Source: an uncultured Bacteroidales bacterium
Lineage (GTDB): Bacteria > Bacteroidota > Bacteroidia > Bacteroidales > UBA932
Assembly: GCA_900316955.1 (NCBI GenBank)
Contig: ONEX01000012.1
Coordinates: forward strand, 39,971 to 103,970
DNA length: 64,000 nt
Reading direction: 5' to 3'
Position numbers and translations under genes: made by a program
In this document: positions 1-8,294 of the stretch, one piece after another
Numbering within the stretch: the stretch's first letter is position 1
Layout of the letters: every line of letters starts with the position of its first letter
Notes under the pieces: model-generated
Told to the model about the DNA's origin: nothing
Seen by the model: the letters and a program-made list of their open reading frames with translations, nothing else
Database searches by the model: none

Positions 1-289
1 CCGCGTCATACTCGCCCAGCCGGTTCTTGACCGCCTCGGGATCCGTCTCGGAAAGCTGCGTGAAGGTGATCAGCTTGGTGTCCTCGAGCTTCTCCATCAC
101 GATGCCGGAGTTGTCGATGACCGCGATGCGCTTGGAGTCGCCCTCCGCCTTGAGCATGACGAAGAGCATCACGGCGTACATGCCGGCGAACAGGATCGGA
201 ACGCCGAAGGTGGTGAGCAGGAAGGACTTCTTCTTGACCTTGTTCAGGTATTCCCGCTGGATGATGATGCCTAATTTCTTGAGATTCAT
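1..289 (-). CDS. ABC-2 type exporter permease, N-terminal part (runs off the window)
   Basis: The start codon is at 287-289 on the minus strand, one base after the stop of the ATPase gene, so the two are almost certainly co-transcribed and form one exporter. The visible roughly 96 residues begin with a basic amphipathic stretch, then a single hydrophobic segment at about residues 24-46, then a polar domain. This is the layout of NatB/CcmB-like ABC-2 permeases with a large extracytoplasmic loop after TM1. The C-terminal membrane segments lie outside the window. Substrate cannot be told from the fragment. Confidence 0.8.
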   Translation of the reverse strand, partial: MNLKKLGIIIQREYLNKVKKKSFLLTTFGVPILFAGMYAVMLFVMLKAEGDSKRIAVIDNSGIVMEKLEDTKLITFTQLSETDPEAVKNRLGEYDA

Positions 290-290
290 A

Positions 291-1154
291 CTATTTGCCC
301 TCCCCTTCCGTTTCAGTTACGAGTTTGATGAAGATGTCGTTCATGCGCGGGACGAGCTCGCGGTAGGCATTGATCCGGATGCCGCCCTCGATGAGTTCGG
401 TCAGGCGGGCCGGCGCCTTCTCGCGGCTAAGGACCTCCGTCTTGCGGACAAAGTCCTCCGTGTACTCGATCTCGACGTTGTCCTCGCCGAAGCGGTGACG
501 GATGTCGTCCGTCCCGCCGGTGACGACCAGCCGGGCCTTGTTGATGAGGGCGATCTCGTCGCAGAGCTCCTCCACCGACTCCATGTTGTGCGTGGAGAGG
601 ATGATGGTCGCGCCTTCCTCCTTGAGCCGGAGGATTTCCTTGCGGATGAGGTCCGCATTGACCGGGTCGAAGCCGGAGAACGGCTCGTCCAGGATCATCA
701 GGGACGGCTTGTGCACGACGGTGGTGATGAACTGGACCTTCTGGGCCATGCCCTTGGAGAGCTCCTCCACCTTCTTGTTCCACCAGTCCTGGATGCCGAA
801 GCGGACGAACCAGTCCTTGAGGGCGCGGGCGGCGTCCCGGGAGGACATGCCCCGCAGCTGCGCGAGGTACATCGCCTGGTCGCCGACCTTCATCTTGCGG
901 TACAGGCCACGCTCCTCCGGCAGATAGCCGATGTGGGCGACGTCATCGTCCGTGATGGGGCGGCCGTTGAACCAGACTTCGCCGGCGGTCGCCATCGTAA
1001 TGCGGTTGATGATGCGGATGAGCGTGGACTTGCCCGCCCCGTTCGGCCCCAGCAGGCCGAAGATCTTCCCTTCGGGGATGTCGATGGACACGTCGTCCAG
1101 CGCCACCTTCTCCCCGAAGTGCTTGGTCACATGTTTGACTTCTATGAGTGCCAT
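291..1154 (-). CDS. ABC transporter ATP-binding protein (NatA-like)
   Basis: A 287-residue ATPase with Walker A GPNGAGKST (36-44), signature LSKGMAQ (132-138), Walker B LMILDEP (152-158) and a downstream switch histidine in STHNM. The C-terminal extension of about 70 residues after the nucleotide-binding fold is usual for NatA/YhaQ-type exporter ATPases. It powers the permease that follows it with one base between stop and start. A TATATTTG box 17 nt upstream of the ATG gives it its own promoter. Family knowledge suggests sodium or small-molecule efflux, but nothing here fixes the substrate. Confidence 0.9.
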   Translation of the reverse strand: MALIEVKHVTKHFGEKVALDDVSIDIPEGKIFGLLGPNGAGKSTLIRIINRITMATAGEVWFNGRPITDDDVAHIGYLPEERGLYRKMKVGDQAMYLAQLRGMSSRDAARALKDWFVRFGIQDWWNKKVEELSKGMAQKVQFITTVVHKPSLMILDEPFSGFDPVNADLIRKEILRLKEEGATIILSTHNMESVEELCDEIALINKARLVVTGGTDDIRHRFGEDNVEIEYTEDFVRKTEVLSREKAPARLTELIEGGIRINAYRELVPRMNDIFIKLVTETEGEGK

Positions 1155-1171
1155 AACGGTGTTGTTTTCTG

Positions 1172-1179
1172 CAAATATA
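1172..1179 (-). promoter_or_regulatory. TAnnTTTG -7 box of the ABC exporter operon
   Basis: Minus strand reads TATATTTG, 17 nt before the ATG at 1154, matching the Bacteroidetes -7 consensus. It sits in an AT-rich gap between two genes. Confidence 0.65.
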
Positions 1180-1211
1180 GAAATAATTTATTGAATTGCA
1201 ATAATTATTTT

Positions 1212-2255
1212 CTAAATATTCAAAATTTTTGTTGTTAGTTCAACCAGCAGGTCCGCCGGGGTGGCCTCCCCGACTTCGCCGCCCTTCCCCTTGAAGTCGT
1301 AGTCGTTCAGGAGGGAAATGACGCGCATCGTCTGCTTCAGCGAGTACTTCTTCACGGCCGCGTCGTATTCCTTGAAGAAATACGGATTCACGCCCAGGAC
1401 CTTCGCCTTGGCGGCGCCGTCGCCCCCCTGCCCCGCCTGCAGCAAGGCATGGTAGCGGAGGATGCGGTTGAAGTGCGTGTACAGCATGCTCACGGCCATG
1501 GGCATGGCGAACTTCGGGGTCTCGCCGACGTTCCGGGCCACCTTCACGGCCCGGGCCGCGTCGCGGAAGGACAGCGCCTTCGTCAACTCGAAGATGCTGA
1601 ACTGCCGGCTGATGCCCACGTTCTTCTCGATGTCCTCCGGTGAGATGGACTTCACCCCCTCGGGGAGGTTCTTCAGGAGCTTCTCCGTCTCGACGGCGAT
1701 CCGCCCGAGGTCGGTTCCGGTCGATTCCACCAGCAGCCGGGCGCCTTCCGGGTCGATCTGCAACCCCCGCTCGGAGTAATAGGTCATGACCCACTTCTCC
1801 GTCTCGTAGTCCCGCAGGGGCAGGGATTCCACGATGACGCCCTGCTTCAGGACGGTCTTGTACAGGGACTTGCGCTTGTCGGCGGAGGCCCCGTGCATCA
1901 GGATGACCAGCACGGTGGAATCCAGCGGCTTCTGGCAGTAGAGGGCGAGGTCCTCGAGCGTCTTCATCGCCTGGGCCTCTTTCACCACCACCAGCTGCCG
2001 CTCCGCCATCATCGGGAACCGCCGGGCCGCGGTGATCACCGCGTCGGCATCGACATCGGCCCCGTAGCAGATGAGCTCGTTGAAGTCCTTCTCCCAGTCC
2101 TGCAGGCAGTTGTCGATGATCGCCTGGCACAGGAGGTCGGGATAGTACGGCTCTTCCCCCATCAGGAGATACACCGGCTTGAACACGCCGGACTTGACCT
2201 CCTCGATGAGGCTGCGGACCTGCCGGTCCGTCTCGGTATAGGATTTGGCCGCCAC
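1212..2255 (-). CDS. holA: DNA polymerase III delta subunit
   Basis: A 347-residue protein resembling HolA across its length: N-terminal AAA+-like domain with a degenerate P-loop region (LMGEEPYYPDLL), the VVVKEAQ segment of domain I, and the C-terminal collar region ending in LLVELTTKILNI. It is the clamp-loader subunit that opens the beta clamp during replication. The start is a GTG at 2253-2255 whose G is the last base of the upstream GH3 stop (TAGTG), so translation is probably coupled. No nearer ATG fits. Pairing with a glycosidase gene is unusual for a replication gene. Confidence 0.9.
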   Translation of the reverse strand: MAAKSYTETDRQVRSLIEEVKSGVFKPVYLLMGEEPYYPDLLCQAIIDNCLQDWEKDFNELICYGADVDADAVITAARRFPMMAERQLVVVKEAQAMKTLEDLALYCQKPLDSTVLVILMHGASADKRKSLYKTVLKQGVIVESLPLRDYETEKWVMTYYSERGLQIDPEGARLLVESTGTDLGRIAVETEKLLKNLPEGVKSISPEDIEKNVGISRQFSIFELTKALSFRDAARAVKVARNVGETPKFAMPMAVSMLYTHFNRILRYHALLQAGQGGDGAAKAKVLGVNPYFFKEYDAAVKKYSLKQTMRVISLLNDYDFKGKGGEVGEATPADLLVELTTKILNI

Positions 2256-4501
2256 TATTTCAGCTCGAACTCGACGGAACCCTTGACATCCTGCGCGGAA
2301 GCGGCGACGAGGGCGCGGAATGTGCCCTTCTCAGCCACCCAGGCGTGCTTGTCCGCATCGAAGAAGCTGAGGGCGTCCTTGTCGATGGTGAAGCTCACGT
2401 CGGCCTTCTGGCCGGGCTCGAGGCACACCTTGGCGAAACCCTTGAGCTCCTTGGCGGGACGGCCCACGGAAGCCTCCACGTCGGTGATATACAGCTGGAC
2501 GACCTCGGCGCCGGCGACGGAACCGGTGTTCGTCACGGGCACGGTCACCGTCACGGTGCCGTTCTCCTTCATGGACTTCCGGTCGATCTTCGGCTCGCCG
2601 AACGCGAAGGTGGTGTAGCTCAGGCCGTAGCCGAACGGGAAGAGGACGCCGCCGTGGATGTCATACCAGCGGTAGCCCACGTAGATGCCCTCGGTGTATT
2701 CCATGTCCATGATCGGCAGGCCCTCGAAAGTGCCGTCCCGGAGAATGCCGGGATACTGCTTCTCCGTCTGGACGGGGTTGTCGGCGTAGGAGACGGGGAT
2801 GGTGAACGGCAGGTGGCCGGAGGGGTTCACGTCGCCGGACAGGACATCGGCCAGGGAATGGCCGGCCTGGGTGCCCAGGTACCAGTCCTGGACGATGGCG
2901 GGGACCTTCTCCACCCACGGCATCGCCACGGCGTTGCCGGAGATGTTCACCACGACGAGCTTGTCCGTCGCGGCGGCCAGCGCCTCGATGACGGCGTCCT
3001 GGCCGTAAGGCAGGCCGTACTGGACACGGTCCAGGCCCTCGGCATCCTGCCGGTCGGACTTGTTCAGGCCGCCGATGAAGATCACGTAGTCGGCGCCTTG
3101 CGCGGCCTTCACCGCATCGGCGATGAGGGTAGCCGCATCGCGGGATTCGCGGAGATCCTGGCCGGTGGACACGCCGTTGTACTCACCACCCACGTCGCCC
3201 ACGTAGCCGCGCTCCCAGACGACCTCGGCTTCCGGCCAGCGGGCCTTGATGCCGTCCAGCGGGGAAACTTCCAGCTTCGCCTTCAGGGAGGAGGAGCCGC
3301 CGCCCACGGTCATCATCTTGACGGCGTTCTCGCCCACGACGAGGATCTTGCCCGGCTTCGCGGCCATCGGCAGGACACCGCCGTCGTTCTTGAGGAGGAC
3401 GATGGACTCGGCGCCGATCTTGCGGGCCGCGGCATAATGCTCCGGCGAAGTCTGGCTGCCGAACGGACGGTTACGGTCCATGGAGGTGCGGAAGATGAGG
3501 CGCAGGATCCGCTTCACGCGGGCATCCAGCTCCTCGGTGCCGATCTCGCCCTTCTGGATGGCCTCCTTGTAGGGAGCGGCGAGATAATAGCTGTCATAGG
3601 CGTTGGTCTTGCCCATGGTGAGGCCGTCGGTCCAGGAACCGTATTCCAAGTCCACGCCGTGCTTCGCGGTCCCGAGCGTGTTGTGAACGCCGCCCCAGTC
3701 GCTGATCACCACGCCGTCGAAGCCCCATTCCCCGCGGAGGATCTTGTCCAGCAGGACCTCGTTGGAGCACAGGTGCTCGTTGTTATAGAGGTTGTAGGCG
3801 GCCATGACGGACCAGGCGTGGCCCTTCTGGACCGCCGCCTTGAAGGCCGGGAGGTAGATTTCATACAGGGTGCGGTCGTCCACGATGGTGTTCGCCACGT
3901 GGCGGTTCACCTCGCTGTTGTTGAGCGCGTAGTGCTTCACGCACACCGCGACGCCGTTGGACTGCACGCCCTCGATGTAGGGAACGACCATCTCGCCCGC
4001 GAGATACGGGTCCTCGCCCATGTACTCGAAGTTACGGCCGTTCAGCGGGAACCGGTAGATGTTCACGCCGGGGCCCAGCAGCACGGTCTTGTTCCGGTAG
4101 CGGGCTTCCTCGCCGATGCTCTTGCCGTAGAGGCGGGAGAGCTCGCGGTCCCAGGTGGCCGCCAGGCCGCTCAGGGCCGGGAACGCCGTGATGGAGTCGT
4201 TGGTCCAGCCGGCCTGGTCCCACTCGTCCCAGAGGACTTCCGCGCGGATGCCGTGGGGGCCGTCGGTGCACCACACCTCGGGAATCCCCAGGCGCGGCAC
4301 GCCCGGCGAACTGAACTTGGACTGCGCATGGACCATCGCGATCTTCTCGTCGAGGGTCATCTTCGAGAAGGCGTCTTCCACCCGCGCCTCGAGGGGCTGG
4401 GCGTCGTCCAGATAGACGGGAAGGTTCGATTTCTTCTGGGGGGCCTGCCCGCACGCGACGGCGGCAAGGGCCAGGCCAAGGAGGAGAGATTTGCAGTTCA
4501 T
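2255..4501 (-). CDS. GH3 beta-glucosidase-type lipoprotein
   Basis: 748 residues. A lipobox with Cys17 (LAAVAC) predicts export and SPII lipidation. The GH3 N-terminal barrel carries the catalytic aspartate in VISDWGG (D268) and the KH...N substrate-binding segment (VKHYALNN, about 188-195). The alpha/beta sandwich follows, and a fibronectin-III-like domain closes the protein. The EYMGEDPYLAG segment is typical of beta-glucosidase-like GH3 enzymes. It probably trims beta-linked oligosaccharides in the periplasm or at the surface; exact linkage is not readable. It has its own TATATTTG promoter and runs directly into holA. Confidence 0.9.
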   Translation of the reverse strand: MNCKSLLLGLALAAVACGQAPQKKSNLPVYLDDAQPLEARVEDAFSKMTLDEKIAMVHAQSKFSSPGVPRLGIPEVWCTDGPHGIRAEVLWDEWDQAGWTNDSITAFPALSGLAATWDRELSRLYGKSIGEEARYRNKTVLLGPGVNIYRFPLNGRNFEYMGEDPYLAGEMVVPYIEGVQSNGVAVCVKHYALNNSEVNRHVANTIVDDRTLYEIYLPAFKAAVQKGHAWSVMAAYNLYNNEHLCSNEVLLDKILRGEWGFDGVVISDWGGVHNTLGTAKHGVDLEYGSWTDGLTMGKTNAYDSYYLAAPYKEAIQKGEIGTEELDARVKRILRLIFRTSMDRNRPFGSQTSPEHYAAARKIGAESIVLLKNDGGVLPMAAKPGKILVVGENAVKMMTVGGGSSSLKAKLEVSPLDGIKARWPEAEVVWERGYVGDVGGEYNGVSTGQDLRESRDAATLIADAVKAAQGADYVIFIGGLNKSDRQDAEGLDRVQYGLPYGQDAVIEALAAATDKLVVVNISGNAVAMPWVEKVPAIVQDWYLGTQAGHSLADVLSGDVNPSGHLPFTIPVSYADNPVQTEKQYPGILRDGTFEGLPIMDMEYTEGIYVGYRWYDIHGGVLFPFGYGLSYTTFAFGEPKIDRKSMKENGTVTVTVPVTNTGSVAGAEVVQLYITDVEASVGRPAKELKGFAKVCLEPGQKADVSFTIDKDALSFFDADKHAWVAEKGTFRALVAASAQDVKGSVEFELK

Positions 4502-4524
4502 TCGGTCAGCGTTTTAATAACTTA

Positions 4525-4532
4525 CAAATATA
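4525..4532 (-). promoter_or_regulatory. TAnnTTTG -7 box of the GH3-holA unit
   Basis: Minus strand reads TATATTTG, 23 nt upstream of the GH3 start, directly after the poly-T tract of the terminator at 4540-4563. Confidence 0.65.
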
Positions 4533-4563
4533 AAAAAAATCTGCGGAATATGGATTCCGCAGA
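4532..4563 (-). terminator. Rho-independent terminator after the secreted-protein gene
   Basis: A perfect 10-bp inverted repeat (TCTGCGGAAT / ATTCCGCAGA, 4540-4549 and 4554-4563) with a 4-nt loop. On the minus strand it is followed by eight Ts. It separates the sppA unit from the GH3-holA unit. Confidence 0.9.
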
Positions 4564-4585
4564 TGACAATCCCACAGGGGGCCGG

Positions 4586-5326
4586 TCAGAATGTCGTCAG
4601 GCAGACGCCCACCGTCCAGGTGGACATCGTCGGTCCCGGCTCGGGGAACCATCGGACGGAGGCGGGCCGGAACTTTCCGAAGACACCGAAGTGCCCGAAA
4701 GAGGCCGCGGCCACGAAATCGTAGCCGAAGTTCCGGATCTTGCACCCTTTGCTCTCCGTGAATTCCCGGAAATCCTTCTTCGTGATGTCCAGCCGGACCT
4801 TGGGCGAGAAAGAGTAGAGCGCCTCGGCGCCCAGTCTGACGTTGAAGCTTCCGAAATGGAACTGGAGGGTGGCGGGAACCGTCACCGTCCATGCCGAGAC
4901 GGAGGAACGGTATTTCGCATCCTTTTCCTTGTCTTCTTCCGGGAACGGCGCGACCAGGACGTTATGGTCATCATCCTGGATGAAAAGCATGTCCCGGATC
5001 TTGAACCAGTCCATGCCGATGGCCGCGCCTACGTGCACGCTTCCCCAGACGAACGGCCGGTAAAACACGTCCAGGGCCTGCAAGTACGCCTGCCCGGAGT
5101 CCATTCCCTGGGAACGGAAGTCTTCCGACTTGACCAGATGGGCCCCGTATCCGATTTCCGGCACCAGCCGGATCCCGAACCGGTCGAACTTCGGACCGCC
5201 TTTCTTGGCCTTGACTTCCATTTTCTCGATTTCGGCGAGCCGGTTCCGGTTGGCCTCAGTCTGGGCGAAGGCCGCCGACGCCACCAGCGTCAAGGCCGCC
5301 CACAGGATGATCTTCGCGTATTTCAT
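4586..5326 (-). CDS. Secreted protein of unknown function, outer-membrane-barrel-like
   Basis: 246 residues with a clear signal peptide (cleavage near AFAQ, about residue 22). The mature part starts with a charged helix (residues 25-43), then alternating hydrophobic/polar strands rich in G, Y and F (FGIRLVPEIGYG, WGSVHVGAAIGMDWF, ATLQFHFGSFNVRLG), ending in a strand closing with F, as in small 8-10-strand outer-membrane barrels. I do not recognise a named family. It overlaps the sppA stop by 4 bases (ATGA), so it is the second gene of that operon, and a strong terminator follows. Confidence 0.7.
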   Translation of the reverse strand: MKYAKIILWAALTLVASAAFAQTEANRNRLAEIEKMEVKAKKGGPKFDRFGIRLVPEIGYGAHLVKSEDFRSQGMDSGQAYLQALDVFYRPFVWGSVHVGAAIGMDWFKIRDMLFIQDDDHNVLVAPFPEEDKEKDAKYRSSVSAWTVTVPATLQFHFGSFNVRLGAEALYSFSPKVRLDITKKDFREFTESKGCKIRNFGYDFVAAASFGHFGVFGKFRPASVRWFPEPGPTMSTWTVGVCLTTF

Positions 5327-6978
5327 CTTCCATTCTTGTCAAGTTCGACATAAGGCATGCGAGCGACGGTGGTGAAGCCGGCCGGCAGGATTTCCCGGAC
5401 ACGGATCATCGGTTGGTCCGTTTCCTTCGCGAGGGACAGGAGATCGCCCAGCAGGTCGTTCTTCTCGGGGTACACCGCGATGCCGTACTTGTCCAGGCCG
5501 GCTCGCTTGGCCGCATACTTGACGGCGTCCAGCAGGAGGCCTTTCTCGTCGGCCAGGCCGTTCTTCAAGGCGTCCCGGCCGGACCAGACGCGCCCCTGCG
5601 CGACGGCCTCGACGGCGCTCCGGTCCATGCCGCGGCCGTCGGACACCACCCGGACGAATTCGTCGTAGATGCCGTCGATATCCGCCTGATACCGGGCCAG
5701 TTCCTTTTCATCCAGCGGGCGCATCCCGGAGCCCATGTCGCTGTGCTCGTGCGTCCCGACGGTGAAAGGATGGATGTGCAGTTTCTTGTTCAGCGCCTCG
5801 CCGTACGAGACGACCTGTCCGAACACGCCGATGGACCCGGTCAGCGTGGCGTTGTCCACGAAGATCCGGTCCGTTCCCGCCGAGATCAGGTAGCCGCCCG
5901 AGGCGGCGTAGTCCCCATAGCTCGCGATGACGGGCTTGTCCTTCCGGAGCGCTTCGATCTCGCGGCGGATCATCTCCGAGGCCACGACTTCGCCGCCGGG
6001 GGAATTGACCCGGAAGACCACGGCCTTGATGGAGGAATCGGCCCGGACCTTCGCGATCTCGCGGGCGAACTTCTCGCCGGCGATCCCGCTTCCGGAGCGG
6101 ACGATCTCCCCTTCCGCATACAGGACGGCGACCTTCTTGGAACCGTTGTCCCTGAGCGACTCGACATACTCGGACATCGAGACCTTCTTCAGGTCGTCCA
6201 CATCGGCCTTGCCGAAGAGATGGCACAGGTAATCCTCCATCTCATCCCGGTATTTCAAACCGTCCACCAGCCCCTTCTCCAGCCAGTCCTGGGAAGTCGA
6301 GAGCCGGAGGGAGGCGATCCAGGCGCGGAGCGAATCGGCGGGGACGCCACGGGAGGAGGCCATTTCCTCCACCATCGGCTCCCAGATGGACCCGAGCAGG
6401 GCCTGATACTGCTGCCGGTTCTCCTCGGACATCTCGCTGCGGACATAGGGCTCGCCGGCCGACTTGTAGCTACCGTGCCGGATCAGCTGGATCCGGACGC
6501 CCAGGGAGTCCAGCAAGTCCTTGTAATACAGCTGGGTGGAGGACGGGCCCATCAGGGTTCCGCTGGATCCGGGATGCATGAAGACGCGGTCGCCCACGGA
6601 CCCCAGGTAATAGGAACCGGTGTCGAACGTGACCCCGTAGCAGACGACGGGTTTCCCTTTCGCGGCGAAACGCGCCAGGCTCTGGCGCAGTTCCTCGCGC
6701 GCGGCCATCCCCGCCGAAATCTTGTCCGGCCGGAAGAAGACCATCGCGATGTCGTTGTCGTCCGCCGCCTTTTCCAAGGCGCGTTCCACGGAGAAGAGGG
6801 ACAGGGACGAACTCACCGACAGGCCACCGAGGAGGGAGAACTTGAAGCTGCTTCCACTCCGTTCGCTCAGGTTGTCCCCGGCGTCGAAATACAGGATCTT
6901 CCCTTTCAGGAAACCCTGCGCCCCCAGCGGCGCGCCCAGCAGCAGGACCAGCAGGAGGCAGGCGCAAAATCTTTTCAT
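5323..6978 (-). CDS. sppA: Signal peptide peptidase A, long (67K-type) form
   Basis: 551 residues from the ATG at 6978. That start is preferred over one 11 codons upstream because it begins a clean hydrophobic signal anchor and avoids the preceding terminator hairpin. It has two tandem S49 domains. The catalytic lysine is K172 in GSYKSAGEP of the N-terminal domain and the serine is S360 in YAASGGY of the C-terminal domain, the split Lys/Ser dyad of Gram-negative SppA. It degrades released signal peptides in the membrane. It overlaps the following small secreted-protein gene by 4 bases. Confidence 0.93.
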   Translation of the reverse strand: MKRFCACLLLVLLLGAPLGAQGFLKGKILYFDAGDNLSERSGSSFKFSLLGGLSVSSSLSLFSVERALEKAADDNDIAMVFFRPDKISAGMAAREELRQSLARFAAKGKPVVCYGVTFDTGSYYLGSVGDRVFMHPGSSGTLMGPSSTQLYYKDLLDSLGVRIQLIRHGSYKSAGEPYVRSEMSEENRQQYQALLGSIWEPMVEEMASSRGVPADSLRAWIASLRLSTSQDWLEKGLVDGLKYRDEMEDYLCHLFGKADVDDLKKVSMSEYVESLRDNGSKKVAVLYAEGEIVRSGSGIAGEKFAREIAKVRADSSIKAVVFRVNSPGGEVVASEMIRREIEALRKDKPVIASYGDYAASGGYLISAGTDRIFVDNATLTGSIGVFGQVVSYGEALNKKLHIHPFTVGTHEHSDMGSGMRPLDEKELARYQADIDGIYDEFVRVVSDGRGMDRSAVEAVAQGRVWSGRDALKNGLADEKGLLLDAVKYAAKRAGLDKYGIAVYPEKNDLLGDLLSLAKETDQPMIRVREILPAGFTTVARMPYVELDKNGR

Positions 6979-6995
6979 AGTCAATTTATTCCACG

Positions 6996-7020
6996 AAAAA
7001 AAGGCGGCCACGTGGCCGCC
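6996..7020 (-). terminator. Rho-independent terminator after hpf
   Basis: A perfect 9+9 bp palindrome (GGCGGCCAC/GTGGCCGCC, 7003-7020) followed on the minus strand by seven Ts. It lies 18 bp past the hpf stop and ends the cca-xer-hpf unit. Confidence 0.9.
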
Positions 7021-7038
7021 AGCAAGCTGTTCAAAGGA

Positions 7039-7329
7039 TTATTTCTCGAACCGTTTTTCCTTCGCGCGGACGATCTTTTCCTTCATCGCGTCGGCCGCTT
7101 CGGTGACGGCTTCCTCGAAGGTATGCGCGTGACGCTCGATCACGAGGTCTTCACCGGGGAAACGGGTTTGGAGCCGGACACATTTGTTCTCGGGTTCCGG
7201 GGAGAGAGAGAGGGTGACGTCGATGTCGCCGAGGTTGTCGAAGAACTTCTCCACCTTGCCGACTTTCTTTTCCACATAGTCGAGCAGATCCTTGGCTGCA
7301 TCGAACTTCAGGGACTTCACATTAATCAT
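7039..7329 (-). CDS. hpf: Ribosome hibernation-promoting factor, short form
   Basis: 96 residues matching the HPF/RaiA fold: beta-alpha-beta-beta-beta-alpha pattern beginning INVKSLKFDA, with the basic C-terminal helix (KEKIVRAKEKRFEK). It binds the 30S decoding region in stationary phase and blocks translation; short forms act with a dimerising partner. It overlaps the 3' end of the upstream recombinase gene by 8 bases, and this xer-hpf pairing is a common Bacteroidetes arrangement. A strong terminator follows. Confidence 0.88.
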   Translation of the reverse strand: MINVKSLKFDAAKDLLDYVEKKVGKVEKFFDNLGDIDVTLSLSPEPENKCVRLQTRFPGEDLVIERHAHTFEEAVTEAADAMKEKIVRAKEKRFEK

Positions 7330-8284
7330 TTGAGCCTCCGTTTTTTGCCCTGGGATGGGCGTTGTTATACACTTTTTTCAGCCGGTCGACGGAGTTGTGC
7401 GTGTACACCTGCGTGGCGGCGAGGTTCGCGTGGCCGAGCATCTCCTTGATGGCATTCAGGTCGGCGCCGTCGTCCAGGAGGGCCGTGGCGACCGTATGCC
7501 TGAGCACGTGGGGGGATTTCCTCCCGGTGATGCCGTAGCCGTCGAGTTCCACCTTGATGGTCCGGTCCACGTAATTGGGGTACAGGGGTCTTCCCTTTTC
7601 CGTTACGAGGAGGGGGCTTTCCGCGGGCGGCGCGCTGCCTCTCATCGACTCAACTGCTTTCAAATATAAGCAAATTTCGTGACAAAGTGAAGGGACCACC
7701 GGAATTTCTCGCATTTTGTCGCCTTTACCCAGGACTCGCAGCACCTGCCGGGCCTCGTTGAAGGAGCCTGCTTTCAGGCCGATGAGCTCCGCCCGGCGGA
7801 TGCCCGTCCCGAAGAGCAGGCTGACGATGAGGCGGCGCAGGCGGGCGCGGTAGAGCTCCACGGCGGTCTTGTCCGCCGGCGCCGGACCATAGCTCTCCAG
7901 GATCTCCAGCTCGTCCTCCCCGGCCCAATGGTCGGTGGCCTTGAAGTATTCATCCATCGACTTTTCCTGATAGAACTCCGGGAGCCGCTTCTCCATCTTG
8001 GGCCGCTTGACGGTGCGGGCGGGATTGGACTTCAAGGCGCCCTGCTGCATCAGGAACCGGCAGAAACTGCTCAGGACCGACATGTGCTGGTGCACCGTCC
8101 GCGGCTTCAGGCCCCGATTGATGCAATCGGCCTCATACCGCCGCAGCATCGACGGCGTGAGCGACGCCACGACCTCCCCCTCGCAGAACTGCGAGAAATC
8201 CGCCAGGACATCCCCGTAGATGGCCTGCGTCCGCGGCGAATACCGCCGGATGTCCCGGATGTATGCGAGGTATGCGTCGATCAT
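7322..8284 (-). CDS. Tyrosine recombinase XerC/XerD family
   Basis: 320 residues. The N-terminal SAM-like core-binding domain spans about 1-90. The catalytic domain has the full set: R163 in GIRRAEL, K in the beta-hairpin (GKGDKM, about 187-190), H259-x-x-R262 in HVLRH, H285 in LGHANLA and the nucleophile Y294 in QVYTH. Together with a partner it resolves chromosome dimers at dif. The operon place (cca before, hpf after, 8-base overlap) supports a housekeeping Xer rather than an integrase of a mobile element. The ORF holds a run of extra residues (about 130-142) between the domains. Confidence 0.9.
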   Translation of the reverse strand: MIDAYLAYIRDIRRYSPRTQAIYGDVLADFSQFCEGEVVASLTPSMLRRYEADCINRGLKPRTVHQHMSVLSSFCRFLMQQGALKSNPARTVKRPKMEKRLPEFYQEKSMDEYFKATDHWAGEDELEILESYGPAPADKTAVELYRARLRRLIVSLLFGTGIRRAELIGLKAGSFNEARQVLRVLGKGDKMREIPVVPSLCHEICLYLKAVESMRGSAPPAESPLLVTEKGRPLYPNYVDRTIKVELDGYGITGRKSPHVLRHTVATALLDDGADLNAIKEMLGHANLAATQVYTHNSVDRLKKVYNNAHPRAKNGGSND

Positions 8285-8294
8285 GGCGAGGGTT

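Noticed and set aside
7322-8284. The tyrosine recombinase as the integrase of a mobile element
   Set aside because: It lies in a cca-xer-hpf housekeeping unit, with no att-like repeats or cargo around it.
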